A stretch of DNA of 64,000 nt from Arthrobacter sp. ATA002 (lineage in GTDB: Bacteria; Actinomycetota; Actinomycetes; Actinomycetales; Micrococcaceae): contig NZ_CP114015.1 in the NCBI RefSeq assembly GCF_026898095.1, positions 2,790,001 through 2,854,000 of the forward strand, in the 5' to 3' direction. The first letter of the stretch is position 1; each line of letters begins with the position of its first letter. The translations under genes and the position numbers were made by a program. The notes below the pieces were generated by a model. It did no database searches and was not told where the DNA came from. It was given only the letters and a program-made list of their open reading frames with translations. Positions 55,951 through 64,000 of this stretch are shown one piece after another.

Positions 55951-57260
55951 GTGAAAAAATCATCACCCGCACTTGCCGTCCTGGCCGCTGCTGCGGCTTT
56001 GGGACTCGCTGCCTCACCGGCTTCCGCCGGCGGATGGCATCCCGAGCCGCCGGGCCCTGACCCGGATCCACCCGCGGCCGGAGAAGTCACCACCGTAGCC
56101 GGCGGCTTGCTGACGCCGCTGAGTTTCGCCGTCGGGCGGGGTCCGACCTTTGATGCAGCCCAGGATTTTGCCGGACTGCTCACCCGGACCGGTCCGGACG
56201 GAACAACCGAGGTCCTCGACACCGCAGAGCCCGGCTACGCTCCGGGAGCCGTCTCCCGCTCCCGCGGGACCACCTACTACACCATGACCACCGGGGCCAT
56301 GACCCACGATCCGGCGCTGAATACGTCACTGCTCAAGGCGATAGCCCGGGACGGAACCATCGAGACCATCACGGACATTGCGGCCTACGAATACACCGAA
56401 AACCCGGACAGCGTGAACACCTACGGCTTCGAGGATCTCGATCCCGCCTGCGCCGCCCAGCTCCCTCCGGAAATGCCAGCCAGTTACACCGGTCTGCCGG
56501 ATTCCAATCCGTATTCAACGCTCCCCGCCGGCCGCGGCCGTGTCCTGGTGGCGGACGCAGGAATGAACGCCATAGTGGAGGTGGACCTGTCGGACGGCAG
56601 CGTCTCCACCGTGGCAGTCCTTCCGCCGGTCCCGGCCACAGTTACCGCCGCGGCAGCCGCGGCGGTTTCATTTCCGGCCTGCACCGTGGGCGCGACCTAC
56701 AATCTGGAACCGGTTCCCACCGACGTCGAATGGGGACCCGACGGAGATCTGTACGTGACGTCCCTGCCCGGCGGTCCGCCCGAGGCGGCTCTGGCGCCAG
56801 GATCCGTGTACCGGGTGAGCCCCGGGGACGGCAGCTCGGAACTGCTGGCCACCGGCTTTGCCGCCGCCACGGGGCTGGCCGTCAGCGGGAATGGGGACAT
56901 TTTCGTGGCCGAGCTTTTGGCAACCGGATTTCGGTGGTGCCCGCGGGGTCCGATACGCCGGAGCTGTTCTACGAAGTCAACCAGCCCGCCGCCGTCGAAC
57001 TGCGAGGTGACGTTCTTTACGCTTCGGTGGATGCCCTGCCTCCCGGGGGCCTGCCCGAGGAACCGGCTCCGGGACAGCCGCCGGTGGCCCCTCCGGTGGA
57101 ACCGCCGGTGGAACCGCCGGTGGAACCGGGTCCTCCCGCCGGCCGGATCATCAGCATTGAACTGGATGACGGGGACGACCACTGCTACGGCGGCCACGGC
57201 GGTGCAGGCCACTTTCACGGCATTCATGGGAACGGCAGCACTCACGGGGACGGAAAATAG
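55951..57260 (+). CDS. Secreted ScyD/ScyE-family beta-propeller protein with His-rich tail, frameshifted
   Basis: The signal peptide is [18 protein letters not shown]...ASPASAGG, cut near residue 27. About 300 residues with repeated short strands follow ([53 protein letters not shown]). These resemble NHL-like or ScyD/ScyE propellers. One T is missing in the T4 run at 56915-56918. Repair reads [21 protein letters not shown] proline-rich stretch ([12 protein letters not shown]) leads to a tail rich in His, Asp and Gly ([20 protein letters not shown]), which may bind metal. The product is about 436 residues. The exact function is unknown. Confidence 0.8.
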
Positions 57261-57284
57261 CAGCACCGCCCCAGACAACAAAAA

Positions 57285-57323
57285 GGGAGGGGGACGGTTC
57301 CTTTCGGAACCGTCCCCCTCCCC
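57285..57323. terminator. Bidirectional terminator between the ScyD-like gene and rbfA
   Basis: A perfect 17-bp GC-rich stem (starting GGGAGGGGGACGG) has the loop TTTC. On the minus strand the stem is followed by TTTTTG, a good terminator for rbfA; on the plus strand by CTTGCC. Confidence 0.88.
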
Positions 57324-57368
57324 TTGCCTGCTGAGACCGTTTCTCATGAAAGAAGCGGCACCGCCGGC

Positions 57369-57842
57369 TTACTTGGCGTCGGAACCGGCCGGAGTCTCCT
57401 CATCGGCGTCGTCCTCGTCGAAGTCCTCGTCCCTGCGGTACGGATCGGCGTCACCGGCGTACGTGGCGCCTTTCTTGAGGGCTTCAAGCTCGGCGTCGCG
57501 CGCCTTCGCGGCGCGGATGAGCTCTTCCAGGTGGCTGGCGTTGACCGGAATTTCGTCGGGAACGAATTCCAGTGTGGGCGTCAGCCGCACGGTGATGTTC
57601 TTGCCGACCTCGGCGCGCAGGATTCCGCGGGCGGATTCCAGGGCGGCCTTGGTGTCTGCCTGCTGGGCCTCGTCGCCGAAGACCGTGTAGTACAGGGTTG
57701 CGTGCTGCAGGTCGTTGGTGACGCGGGCGTCGGTGAGGGTCACAAACCCCAGCCGGGGATCCTTGATCCGCCGTTCCAGCGCCTGGGCAACTACAACCTT
57801 GATTCGGTCAGCGAGCTTTGCAGCGCGTGCTGGATCTGCCAT
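57369..57842 (-). CDS. rbfA: Ribosome-binding factor A
   Basis: 30S maturation factor with a KH-like fold. Core: [53 protein letters not shown], then the kinked [32 protein letters not shown] charged tail of about 35 residues ([15 protein letters not shown]) is typical for actinobacteria. ATG 57842 has AAGGAG upstream. It follows infB after a 198-base gap and is the last gene of that run, ended by the terminator at 57285. Confidence 0.96.
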   Translation of the reverse strand: MADPARAAKLADRIKVVVAQALERRIKDPRLGFVTLTDARVTNDLQHATLYYTVFGDEAQQADTKAALESARGILRAEVGKNITVRLTPTLEFVPDEIPVNASHLEELIRAAKARDAELEALKKGATYAGDADPYRRDEDFDEDDADEETPAGSDAK

Positions 57843-57969
57843 TACCTCTCCTTAACTAAGATTTTTGGGATCGTACAACGGCGACGGCGCCGGCCGGCAA
57901 TTCGTGTACGTCATATGTCGTGCGCGGCCGCCTCCGGGCAAAGCCGGGGGCCTGGCCGACCTCGGCGGG

Positions 57970-57991
57970 GGCCGGCACCATGGTGCCGGCC
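57970..57991. repeat. 22-base perfect palindrome between infB and rbfA
   Basis: GGCCGGCACCA is followed immediately by its exact reverse complement. It sits in the 198-base infB-rbfA spacer, which is otherwise GC-rich and gene-free. DUF503 genes often occupy this place in relatives, and none is found here. As RNA it would form a tight hairpin without a U-run. Confidence 0.7.
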
Positions 57992-58040
57992 GGCCGCCGG
58001 GGCGGGGCCGCCGGAATACCGGCAGCCCCGCGGGGTACTG

Positions 58041-60971
58041 CTAGACGCGCGGCTTCTCCCGCATTTCGAAGGTTTCGATGATGTCGCCTTCCTTGACGTC
58101 GTTGAACGAGCCCAGGCCGATACCGCACTCGAAGTCCGTGCGGACCTCGGTGGCGTCGTCCTTGAACCGCTTGAGGGAGTCAACGGTGAGGTTCTCGCCG
58201 ATGACCTTTCCATCGCGGGTGACCCGTGCCTTGGCGTTGCGGCGGATAATACCGGAGCGGACGATCGAGCCGGCAATGTTTCCGAACTTGGAGGAACGGA
58301 AGACTTCGCGGACCTCGGCGGTGCCGAGCTGGACCTCTTCGTACTCCGGCTTGAGCATGCCCTTGAGCGCAAGCTCAATGTCATCGATTGCTGCGTAGAT
58401 GACGGAGTAGAAGCGCATGTCCACGCCTTCGCGCTCTGCCAGGTCGGCAACGCGCTCGGCCGGCTTGACGTTGAAGCCAATGATGACGGCGTTGTCCACC
58501 GTCGCCAGGTTGACGTCGTTCTGCGTGATGGCACCCACGCCGCGGTGGATGACGCGCAGCTGCACGCCTTCGCCGACGTCGATCTTGAGCAGCGAGTCTT
58601 CCAGGGCTTCCACGGCACCGGAAACGTCACCCTTGAGGATGAGGTTAAGGGTGTCAACCTTGCCGTCAGCAACGGCCTGGTCGAAGTCCTCAAGGCTGAT
58701 GCGCTTGCGGCGCTTGGCCAGGGCCGCGTTGCGGTCAGCTGCTTCACGCTTCTCGGCGATCTGGCGGGCCGTACGCTCGTCGTCGGTCACGAAGAACGTA
58801 TCGCCGGCGCGGGGAACGTTGGACAGACCCAGCACCTGGACCGGACGGGAAGGTCCGGCCTCGGCGACGGTCTCGCCGTTCTCGTTGAACATGGCGCGGA
58901 CACGGCCGTGGGCTGTTCCGGCAACGATCGTGTCGCCAACCTTCAGCGTTCCGGACTGGACCAGGACGGTGGCAACTGCACCGCGGCCCTTGTCCAGGTT
59001 TGCTTCGATCGCAATACCGCGGGCGTCCTTGTTCGGGTTGGCGCGCATGTCCAGGGCAGCGTCCGCGGTGAGCAGCACGGCCTCGAGCAGGGCGTCGATG
59101 TTGAGGTTCTGGCGGGCAGAGACCTCCACGAACATGGTGTCGCCACCGTATTCCTCGGGAACCAGTCCGTATTCGGTCAGCTGGCCGCGGACCTTCTCCG
59201 GGTTGGCGCCTTCCTTGTCGATCTTGTTCACTGCGACCACGATCGGCACATCCGCTGCCTGGGCGTGGTTCAGCGCTTCAATCGTCTGCGGCATGACGCC
59301 GTCGTCGGCTGCGACAACCAGGACGGCGATGTCGGTCACCTTGGCACCGCGTGCACGCATGGCGGTGAACGCCTCGTGGCCCGGGGTGTCAATGAAGGTG
59401 ATCGGACGGGTGGCGCCCTCGTGGTCGAACTGGATCTGGTAGGCACCGATGTGCTGGGTAATGCCGCCGGCTTCGCCTTCAACCACCTTGGTGTTCCGGA
59501 TGGCATCCAGCAGGCGGGTCTTACCGTGGTCAACGTGACCCATGATCGTGACTACCGGAGGACGCGCCTCCAGCTGGTCGTCGCCTTCCGCTTCCAGTTC
59601 GGCATCGAAGTCGATGTCGAACGTGCTCAGCAGTTCGCGCTCTTCGTCTTCCGGCGAGACAACCTGGATCTTGTAACCCAGTTCCGAACCGAGCACGCCG
59701 AACGTTTCTTCGTCCAGGGACTGCGTGGCCGTTGCCATTTCACCGAGGTGGAACAGTACGGTCACCAGTGCTGCCGGGTTTGCCTCAATCTTGTCGGCGA
59801 AGTCCGTGATGGACGCGCCGCGGCGCAGACGGACAACAGTGTTGCCGTCGCCGCGGGGCACCGAAACGCCGCCCAGCGACGGAGCTGACATCTGCTCCAG
59901 TTCCTGCCGCTTTGCCCGCTTCGACTTGCGCTGCTTGCCGCGTCCTGCGCCGCCCTTGCCGAAAGCACCGGCAGTGCCGCCGCGTCCGCGGCCGCCCTTG
60001 CCGAAGCCGCCGCCAACGGGAGCGCCGCCGCCTGCACCGGGAGCTCCGCCCGGAGCACCGCCCGGACCCCTGCGGGGTCCGCCGCCGGCGCCGCCGCGTG
60101 CCGGGGCTACCGGACGCTCGGTGCGGTTGGGCATCATGCCCGGAGTCGGGCGGGGGCCGCCGGGACCGGCGGGACGTGCCGATGCCGGACGCGGAGCGCC
60201 CGGACGGGGTGCACCCGGACGCGGAGCGCCCGGACGCGGGCCGCCGGAACCGGCTGCCGGGCGGGGACCGCCGGCGCCCGCTGCTGCGGGACGCTCGGTG
60301 TTCTCGTCACGGCGGCCCGGGCGGGGCATGCCCTGGGACGGAGCGAACGGGTTGTTGCCCGGACGCGGTGCGCCGGTCCCACGGTCGTTCTCGCCGCGGC
60401 CACGGGGGCGCGGCATGCCCTGGGACGGAGCAAACGGGTTGTTGCCCGGCCGTGCCGCCGGACGCGGAGCGCCCGGACGCGGGGCGTTGCTGCGGCTGCC
60501 GCTCTCGGCGGAGGCAGCAGGCTTTTCAGCCGGCTTTTCAGCCTCCGGAGCCTTGGGGCCCGGACGTGCGCCGGGCTTGACGCCCGGCGACGGCGCAGCT
60601 GCCGGCTTTTCGGTGGCCGGCGCGGCCGGCGCCTCAGCAGCGGGCGCCGGTGCAGCCGGGGCAGCCGGAGTCTCAGCAGCAGGCGCAGCAGGTGCCGGCG
60701 CTGCCGGAGCAGGTGCGGCGGGTGCTGCCGGTGCCGGAGCGGCCGGTGCAGCAGCCGGGCGGGGGCCCGGCGTGCCAGCAGACGCGGCGGGCTTGGAATC
60801 GGACTTGGCTTCGGAAGCCGGGAAGGCGCCCCGAAGCTTCTTGACTACGGGTGCCTCAATGGTTGAGGAAGCGGAACGGACGAATTCGCCCAGTTCCTGC
60901 AGTTTTGCAACTGCGTCCTTCGAAGTGATGCCGAGCTCTTTGGCGAGCTCGTGTACGCGGACCTTGGCCAC
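58041..60971 (-). CDS. infB: Translation initiation factor IF-2
   Basis: GTPase that brings initiator tRNA to the 30S subunit. N-terminal domain [31 protein letters not shown] very long Ala/Pro/Gly/Arg-rich disordered region (about 65-370) contains repeated RPGAPRPG and NPFAPSQGM blocks. A second IF2_N-like helix follows, then the G domain at about 475-640 ([21 protein letters not shown]) and the barrel domains II-IV to residue 976. It is fully open with no frameshift. ATG 60971. It follows ylxR and nusA in the conserved order. Confidence 0.98.
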   Translation of the reverse strand: MAKVRVHELAKELGITSKDAVAKLQELGEFVRSASSTIEAPVVKKLRGAFPASEAKSDSKPAASAGTPGPRPAAAPAAPAPAAPAAPAPAAPAPAAPAAETPAAPAAPAPAAEAPAAPATEKPAAAPSPGVKPGARPGPKAPEAEKPAEKPAASAESGSRSNAPRPGAPRPAARPGNNPFAPSQGMPRPRGRGENDRGTGAPRPGNNPFAPSQGMPRPGRRDENTERPAAAGAGGPRPAAGSGGPRPGAPRPGAPRPGAPRPASARPAGPGGPRPTPGMMPNRTERPVAPARGGAGGGPRRGPGGAPGGAPGAGGGAPVGGGFGKGGRGRGGTAGAFGKGGAGRGKQRKSKRAKRQELEQMSAPSLGGVSVPRGDGNTVVRLRRGASITDFADKIEANPAALVTVLFHLGEMATATQSLDEETFGVLGSELGYKIQVVSPEDEERELLSTFDIDFDAELEAEGDDQLEARPPVVTIMGHVDHGKTRLLDAIRNTKVVEGEAGGITQHIGAYQIQFDHEGATRPITFIDTPGHEAFTAMRARGAKVTDIAVLVVAADDGVMPQTIEALNHAQAADVPIVVAVNKIDKEGANPEKVRGQLTEYGLVPEEYGGDTMFVEVSARQNLNIDALLEAVLLTADAALDMRANPNKDARGIAIEANLDKGRGAVATVLVQSGTLKVGDTIVAGTAHGRVRAMFNENGETVAEAGPSRPVQVLGLSNVPRAGDTFFVTDDERTARQIAEKREAADRNAALAKRRKRISLEDFDQAVADGKVDTLNLILKGDVSGAVEALEDSLLKIDVGEGVQLRVIHRGVGAITQNDVNLATVDNAVIIGFNVKPAERVADLAEREGVDMRFYSVIYAAIDDIELALKGMLKPEYEEVQLGTAEVREVFRSSKFGNIAGSIVRSGIIRRNAKARVTRDGKVIGENLTVDSLKRFKDDATEVRTDFECGIGLGSFNDVKEGDIIETFEMREKPRV

Positions 60972-61103
60972 ATTTCTCCTGTCTCGGTCCGCACCGAGCC
61001 AGGTACGAACCGTCTATTTCCTGCGGGCTTCCACTGCAGTCACAGCAGGGCCCTTCACAGAGCACAAAGAAGTACTCATCGCTGGGTACTCATCGGGTTT
61101 CCA

Positions 61104-61448
61104 TCAGATTTCTGACCCGCTTTCAGGTTGGACGGTTTCGAGTTTGCTCCCGGTCGGAGCATCCTCAAGAGCCTTGAACCAAGCCTCCGCGTCCGTGGTG
61201 TCCGCCTGGCCCCGAAAGGCCCGGTGGAAAGCACGTCGCCGAAGCGCTGCTGCAAAGCATGCTGTCCCGCGGTGCACCCAGGCACCGCGGCCAGACATGC
61301 GGCGGTGTTCGTCGACCTGGACGGCAATCCTGCCGTCCATATCCACACCAACCAGCCGCATCAGAACAGCCTGGTCATCCGTTTTCCTGCACCCGATGCA
61401 CGTTCTCTGTGGAACATGCGCTGCAGCGCCTGAGGCTGCAGGGGACAA
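61104..61448 (-). CDS. YlxR (DUF448) RNA-binding protein
   Basis: Small basic protein always encoded between nusA and infB; it binds RNA, and in Bacillus it affects gene expression. Signature PQRTCIGCRKTDDQAVLMRLVGVD, then GRGAWVHRGTACFAAALRRRAFHRAFRG. The 114-residue length is normal. The only in-frame start upstream of PQRTC is TTG 61448, with no good Shine-Dalgarno, so the start is uncertain. It lies 81 bases after nusA and 132 before infB. Confidence 0.88.
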   Translation of the reverse strand: MSPAASGAAAHVPQRTCIGCRKTDDQAVLMRLVGVDMDGRIAVQVDEHRRMSGRGAWVHRGTACFAAALRRRAFHRAFRGQADTTDAEAWFKALEDAPTGSKLETVQPESGSEI

Positions 61449-61529
61449 AAGAAAGCGGACGGCGACCCGGCTTCATACATTCTAACGCGTTTCTCTCCCT
61501 GTGCCGCATCCACCGGCTGACCTGCCCGG

Positions 61530-62501
61530 TTATGCGCTCTTGGCGTCGGAAACGATATCGATCCGCCATCCGGTCAGCTTCGCTGCCAGCCGGGCGTTCT
61601 GTCCCTCTTTGCCGATGGCCAGCGACAGCTGGTAATCGGGGACCACAACGCGTGCGGAACGGGTGTCCTCGTCGGTGATGGTTACGGAGTTGACGCGCGA
61701 CGGCGACAGCGAGTTGGCGATGAACGTCGCCGGATCCTCGCTGAAGTCAACGATGTCGATTTTTTCATCGTGCAGTTCCGTCATGACCGCACGGACACGC
61801 GAACCCATTTCACCGATGCATGCTCCCTTGGCGTTGATGCCGGGAACATGGCCCTTTACGGCGATTTTGGTCCGGTGGCCGGCTTCACGGGCCAGCGCAA
61901 CAATCTCCACGCTGCCGTCGGCGATCTCGGGAACCTCCAGCTCGAAGAGCTTCCGGACCAGGCCCGGGTGCGAACGCGAGAGTGTAATGGACGGGCCCTT
62001 GAAGCCGCGGCGCACGTCGACCACGAAGGCGCGCAGCCGGGAACCGTGCGTGTACTTCTCACCCGGAACCTGTTCGGTGGGAGGCAGCAGTGCCTCCACG
62101 GTGCCCAGATTGACCTGGATCATGTGAGGGTTGTTGCCCTGCTGGATCTGTCCGGAGACGATCTCGCCCTCGCGGCCCTTGAACTCACCCACAATGGCGT
62201 CGTCTTCGACGTCGCGCAGCCGCTGCAGGATGATCTGGCGTGCCGTGCTCGCGGCGATCCGTCCGAAACCGGTGGGGGTGTCGTCGAACTCGCCCACGGC
62301 CTCGCCGTCGTCGTCGAGCTCGGTGGCCCAGATGGTCACGTGGCCGTTCTTGCGGTCCACCTCCGCGCGGGCCTTGTCCTGCGCCCCGGCGGTCTTGTGG
62401 TAAGCCACCAAAAGCGCCTGCTCGATGGTCGGAACCAACAGATCCAGGGGGATCTCCCGTTCGCGTTCCAACAGCCTCAGCGCACTCATATCAATATCCA
62501 T
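61530..62501 (-). CDS. nusA: Transcription termination/antitermination protein NusA
   Basis: RNA-polymerase elongation factor. The N-terminal domain is [34 protein letters not shown]. The S1 domain (about 130-205) has [22 protein letters not shown], and KH1/KH2 end with the typical [30 protein letters not shown]. The protein is 323 residues, the normal length without the enterobacterial acidic repeats. The start is ATG 62501 with GAGGAGG 6 bases upstream. The raw frame is open through the upstream rimP, which I regard as probably due to a lost base. Confidence 0.95.
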   Translation of the reverse strand: MDIDMSALRLLEREREIPLDLLVPTIEQALLVAYHKTAGAQDKARAEVDRKNGHVTIWATELDDDGEAVGEFDDTPTGFGRIAASTARQIILQRLRDVEDDAIVGEFKGREGEIVSGQIQQGNNPHMIQVNLGTVEALLPPTEQVPGEKYTHGSRLRAFVVDVRRGFKGPSITLSRSHPGLVRKLFELEVPEIADGSVEIVALAREAGHRTKIAVKGHVPGINAKGACIGEMGSRVRAVMTELHDEKIDIVDFSEDPATFIANSLSPSRVNSVTITDEDTRSARVVVPDYQLSLAIGKEGQNARLAAKLTGWRIDIVSDAKSA

Positions 62502-62529
62502 CTGGGCCTCCTCAGCTGTGGTTTCTTCA

Positions 62530-63131
62530 TCACTGTCGGCGGGGCCGTCCAGCGGTACGTCTTCGATATGCGCGAATTCCACTTCTACGCGTCCCTTGCG
62601 GATGTCGCCGAAGGGCAGGCTGGTCTGCTCGCCCTGCTTCGGTTTCATCCCTTTCTTAACCGGCAGCTCCGGTATCAGCGTGATGCCGTCGGCTTCGACG
62701 GAGACCAGGCGGCCCCGGACGTCGTCACCGGTCAGGACGTTCACGGTGACCATGCGCCCGATATTGCGCCGCCAGTGCCGCGGCTCGGTCAGGGGGCGCG
62801 ATACACCCGGGGATGAAACCTCCAGGCTGTAGGGGCGTCCGTCGTCGTGCGGATCGGAGTCCATCGCTTCGGAAAGCGCGTGTGCGACGTCGGAGATCCG
62901 GTCCAGGCTGACCCCTCCGGCCTCACCCTCGGGAAGGTCGACGATGACGTGCACGGTGCGGCTGGCACCGGCCATCTTGATTTCAATGTCCTCGAGGAAA
63001 AGCTGCTGCTGTTCAACCGTGGGAGCAAGGAAGTTTTTGAGCCGCTGGGTTTCAGCTGCGATTTCTGCGTGCATGGCCTTTTTGCGGTAATCCGATGACG
63101 TGTCTTTTTTGGGGCTGGGCCGAACCGCCAT
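62530..63131 (-). CDS. rimP: Ribosome maturation factor RimP (raw frame reads into nusA)
   Basis: 30S assembly factor. Core: [61 protein letters not shown] is the N-domain; [35 protein letters not shown] and the C-terminal SH3-like part follow. ATG 63131 has GGGAGG 5 bases upstream. No stop separates it from nusA in the raw sequence. One extra base in the G4 run at 62541-62544 would place tandem stops (TGATGA) at 62527-62532, just before the nusA ribosome binding site. I use that end, but a real RimP-NusA fusion is not excluded. Confidence 0.85.
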
Positions 63132-63218
63132 AGGTGCCTCCCACTAGATGATGTTGTACCTACTAGCGTACCGACTTTCCTGAGTCCCCACGGCATCGCA
63201 GCAGACGGGGGCCCGTTC

Positions 63219-64000
63219 ATGGCATCATCGAAAGTAGTGAAAAAGCCCCCGTCCCGCAGAACGCCCGCGGCCGGCCGCGCCGGACGGGCGATGGCGGTCC
63301 TGGGCGGCGTGAGGCGTACCACTCTGCTGCTGGTGCTGGCGGCCGTGGTCCTGAGCCTGGGGATGGTCGCCGGAAACGGAGCCGGTGAGGGCCGGCCCGC
63401 CAGTTTCTCGGAAATCGCCCAGACTGACGCCCGGGCCTCTGCTGTGGAACTTTCGCGGCTGGCCCGCACCCTGGCTGACGCGGAGGATTCAGGGCAGTTG
63501 GCTGCCGAGCTGTCCCGTCAGGCCGCGGTCCTGGACGAGCAGTCGGTTCTGTTGACCCGGCCGGGCAGCTTCCGCCCCGGCGTCCCGCCCTTTCCTGCCG
63601 CATCCTCCGGTGCCGCGTCCTCGAGCGCTCCCGTCTCCCCCGGCGTCGAGTCCGGCGGCGGCGCGTCCAAGCCCGCTGCCGCGTACATCCGGTCCGTCAC
63701 CGCCTCTGCCCGCCATAGCCTTGATGCCGCCCTCCGGGCCGACGCCGGAACCGCCCGTTTACTGGCGGCCACCGGAGCGGCCCAGCAGGTGCTGGCATCC
63801 CGCGCCGCCGAGGCAGCCGGTCTGGACTCACCGGAGCCCTGGACGCCGGTCGCTCAGGCTGCGCCGGCTCCGGACAGCAACCACTGCGCTGCCGGAGCGG
63901 CGGCGGAGTCGAAAACCACGTCTTGGTCCGGGACCCGGGGCAGCGGTTCGGCCCCGGACGCGGCAGCGGCGCTGCAGGCCGCCGTCGATGCCGAGTTCGG
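63219..64000 (+). CDS. N-terminal part of a membrane-anchored DUF4439-type protein (cut by window end)
   Basis: The frame is open from ATG 63219 to the right edge (260 residues). A basic N-terminus (VVKKPPSRRTPAAGRAGRA) leads to one hydrophobic helix at about 37-55 (LLLVLAAVVLSLGMVAG). A long Ala/Ser/Pro-rich extracytoplasmic stretch follows. The last visible residues (ALQAAVDAEFG) look like the start of the ferritin-like DUF4439 helix bundle often encoded divergently from rimP in Arthrobacter relatives. The family call is therefore partly synteny. GTG 63237 is an alternative start. Confidence 0.6.
   Translation, partial: MASSKVVKKPPSRRTPAAGRAGRAMAVLGGVRRTTLLLVLAAVVLSLGMVAGNGAGEGRPASFSEIAQTDARASAVELSRLARTLADAEDSGQLAAELSRQAAVLDEQSVLLTRPGSFRPGVPPFPAASSGAASSSAPVSPGVESGGGASKPAAAYIRSVTASARHSLDAALRADAGTARLLAATGAAQQVLASRAAEAAGLDSPEPWTPVAQAAPAPDSNHCAAGAAAESKTTSWSGTRGSGSAPDAAAALQAAVDAEF

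Noticed and set aside
367..57260. Programmed frameshifting or recoding as the cause of the many frame breaks
   Set aside because: The sites share no slippery heptamer or downstream structure, occur in unrelated housekeeping genes, and mostly need one added base. Sequence error is simpler.
57324..59888. Long plus-strand frame opposite rbfA and infB
   Set aside because: It is antisense to rbfA and infB and begins inside a terminator region. No motif was found.

Overview
This window comes from a high-GC Gram-positive actinobacterium, most likely Micrococcaceae and Arthrobacter-like. The evidence is strong G/C bias at third codon positions, frequent GTG/TTG starts, actinobacterial families (DUF3046, ClgR-type regulator, DUF4439, PadR/HAAS pair, YlxR, RNase J with PNPase, LexA boxes of the TCGAAC-N4-GTTCGA type) and a gene order typical of the group. 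Species cannot be fixed from the sequence alone.

Layout. 0-4 kb (minus): infC-rpmI-rplT-trmH, with a long structured leader and an ATT start for infC, plus the tail of a membrane transporter. 3.8-5 kb (plus): DUF1844 and DUF1992 genes. 5-10.7 kb (minus): hisC-hisB-hisH-small membrane ORF-priA-sseB-MFS. 10.7-13 kb: a tandem-repeat array, then a LysM gene divergent from lexA with two SOS boxes between them. 13-28 kb: dinG-hflX, a methyltransferase, dapF-miaA-miaB, a PadR/HAAS pair, two tandem secreted cell-wall hydrolases, recA-recX, DUF3046, MarR and clgR. 28-37.7 kb: cinA, pgsA, ftsK, rnj, dapA, an acyltransferase-like membrane protein, a TPR-like gene and dapB. 37.7-46 kb: a molybdenum-cofactor island (modA, modB, a sulfite-oxidase-like enzyme, a tyrosine phosphatase, glp/moeA, moaC, mog, moaE; divergent moaA-moaD). 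46-63 kb: M16 peptidase, pnp, rpsO, ribF, three membrane proteins, truB, an inserted plus-strand aminotransferase and secreted ScyD-like protein, rbfA, infB, ylxR, nusA and rimP. The window ends inside a DUF4439-type gene.

Functionally most of the window is information processing (translation initiation and ribosome maturation, RNA decay, tRNA modification, SOS/recombination, chromosome segregation), with lysine/DAP and histidine synthesis and a Mo-enzyme module. The canonical chain nusA-infB-rbfA-truB-ribF-rpsO-pnp-M16-dapB-dapA-rnj-ftsK-pgsA-cinA-clgR-recA-recX-miaB-miaA-dapF-hflX-lexA is kept in order. It is interrupted by the Mo island, a membrane-protein trio and a plus-strand insert next to short repeats.

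Caution for users: about 24 single-base indels, nearly all apparent deletions in short homopolymers, break about 20 conserved genes here. I read them mainly as sequence errors and give coordinates for the repaired genes, marking the break each time. The most interesting candidates for new biology are an L20 ribosomal protein with a C-terminal 'sunset'-like domain, the structured infC leader, the LexA/LysM switch, the two repeat arrays and the Mo island containing a phosphatase and reading into dapB.
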